The notes under the pieces are model-generated. The model ran no database searches and was not told the DNA's origin. It saw only the letters and a program-made list of their open reading frames with translations. DNA of 64,000 nt from Mycolicibacterium sp. ND9-15 (GTDB lineage: Bacteria; Actinomycetota; Actinomycetes; Mycobacteriales; Mycobacteriaceae): contig NZ_CP142362.1 in assembly GCF_035918395.1 (NCBI RefSeq), forward strand, positions 595,501 through 659,500. Reading direction: 5' to 3'. Positions 63,370 through 64,000 of the stretch are shown here, piece by piece (the first letter of the stretch is position 1; each line of letters begins with the position of its first letter). The translations under genes were made by a program, and so were the position numbers.

Positions 63370-64000
63370 CGAGCCTTCTCATCGACCACCTGCGGGCCTA
63401 CGGTGACGACATCGCGGTGTGCACCGAGACGCAGCAACTGACCTACGCCACGCTGGCCGACCTGGTCCAGGCCGCGGCAAGAGACCTCGGCGACACCCGA
63501 CGCCTGGTCTTGCTCGAAACCCGCAACGACATCGAGACTTTGGTTCAGTATCTCGGCGCGCACGCCGGCCGTCACGTGGTGCTGTTGGTCCCGGCAGGCC
63601 GTGACCACTCCTTGATACTGCAGACATACGATCCCGACACCGTCATCGGTGACGGCGTCGTCCAGCACCGCCGCAGGGCAGGTAGCCGCGCCCTGCACGA
63701 CGACCTCGCCGTGTTGATGTCCACGTCGGGCAGCACCGGCTCACCAAAACTCGTGCGGCTCTCGCACGCCAATCTGCTCGCCAATGCCGCCGCGGTCGCC
63801 GACTACCTCGATATTCGCGAGACCGACCGTGCAGCAACCACACTCCCGATGTCTTACTGCTACGGATTGTCAGTCGTCAACAGCCACCTGCTCCGCGGCG
63901 CCTGCCTCATCCTCACCGATCTTTCGGTGACCGACGAGCGGTTCTGGCACCTGTTCCGCCGCCACCGCGGCACCTCGTTCGCAGGTGTGCCCTACACGTT
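63366..64000 (+). CDS. AMP-binding adenylate-forming enzyme, N-terminal part (runs off window)
   Basis: The first 211 residues of an ANL-superfamily ligase starting at GTG 63366, overlapping the ATPase stop by 4 bases. The P-loop is LMSTSGSTGSPKLVRLSHANLLANA near 119, and TLPMSYCYGLSVVNSHLLRGACLIL follows. The region before the P-loop is short, as in ligases of small biosynthetic clusters. Coupling to an iron importer suggests a role in siderophore or metallophore biosynthesis, but the C-terminus and the next genes are not visible. Confidence 0.88.
   Translation, partial: MTSLLIDHLRAYGDDIAVCTETQQLTYATLADLVQAAARDLGDTRRLVLLETRNDIETLVQYLGAHAGRHVVLLVPAGRDHSLILQTYDPDTVIGDGVVQHRRRAGSRALHDDLAVLMSTSGSTGSPKLVRLSHANLLANAAAVADYLDIRETDRAATTLPMSYCYGLSVVNSHLLRGACLILTDLSVTDERFWHLFRRHRGTSFAGVPYT

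Overview
The window is GC-rich actinobacterial DNA, most likely from an environmental Mycolicibacterium (Mycobacterium) species. The evidence is many overlapping ATGA/GTGA gene starts, F420-dependent LLM oxidoreductases, a mycofactocin-type SDR, a WS/DGAT acyltransferase, and a housekeeping block (rlmN, cdsA, frr, pyrH, MarR, amidase, tsf, rpsB, M23 peptidase, xerC, viuB-like, dprA, yifB, yraN). From memory, that block follows the order of M. tuberculosis Rv2880c to Rv2898c. No tRNA, rRNA, insertion sequence or CRISPR array was seen.

Region 1 (about 1-31.4 kb) is an accessory catabolic island that begins after a photolyase gene cut by the window edge. It encodes two P450s and a ferredoxin, a Baeyer-Villiger-type monooxygenase, SDRs, a zinc alcohol dehydrogenase, an aldehyde dehydrogenase, an acyl-CoA dehydrogenase, a CaiB-type CoA transferase, an HpcH aldolase, a lactonase-like SMP-30 protein, hydrolases, three aminoglycoside-phosphotransferase-fold kinases, NTF2-like proteins and a Rieske oxygenase. 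The main find is a 26-bp imperfect inverted repeat, consensus (G/C/T)T(G/T)AC(A/G)-N14-TGTAAA. It occurs eight times between 2.7 and 25.8 kb, each time beside the start codons of these operons, and I did not find it elsewhere in the window. Two paralogous TetR regulators each follow a copy. This looks like one regulon for taking apart an unknown, probably alicyclic or branched lipid-like, compound. A second unit at its right end (TetR, small hypothetical, Rieske oxygenase, two NTF2-like genes) has a different AT-rich palindromic control region. The first NTF2-like gene there appears frameshifted.

Region 2 (31.5-42.6 kb) has rlmN, with an in-frame triple 27-bp repeat, followed by a sugar-oxidation operon between rlmN and cdsA. 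The operon holds a glucose dehydrogenase-like enzyme, a GH15 glycosidase, a pyruvate-oxidase-like TPP enzyme, an enolase-superfamily dehydratase-like enzyme, a D-lactate-dehydrogenase-type FAD/Fe-S protein and an ANTAR RNA-binding protein. A divergent MarR gene with a clear operator precedes it.

Region 3 (42.5-58.5 kb) is mostly core genome: lipid, ribosome and nucleotide genes, a methyltransferase/MarR divergent pair, glycerate kinase, amidase, translation factors, a cell-wall peptidase, XerC, lactate 2-monooxygenase-like and siderophore-interacting proteins, and the dprA-yifB-yraN operon.

Region 4 (58.6-64 kb) has a DUF1206 membrane protein, then an iron-type ABC transporter (lipoprotein, permease, ATPase) behind an IdeR-like box. 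The transporter is translationally coupled to an adenylate-forming enzyme that runs off the right edge.
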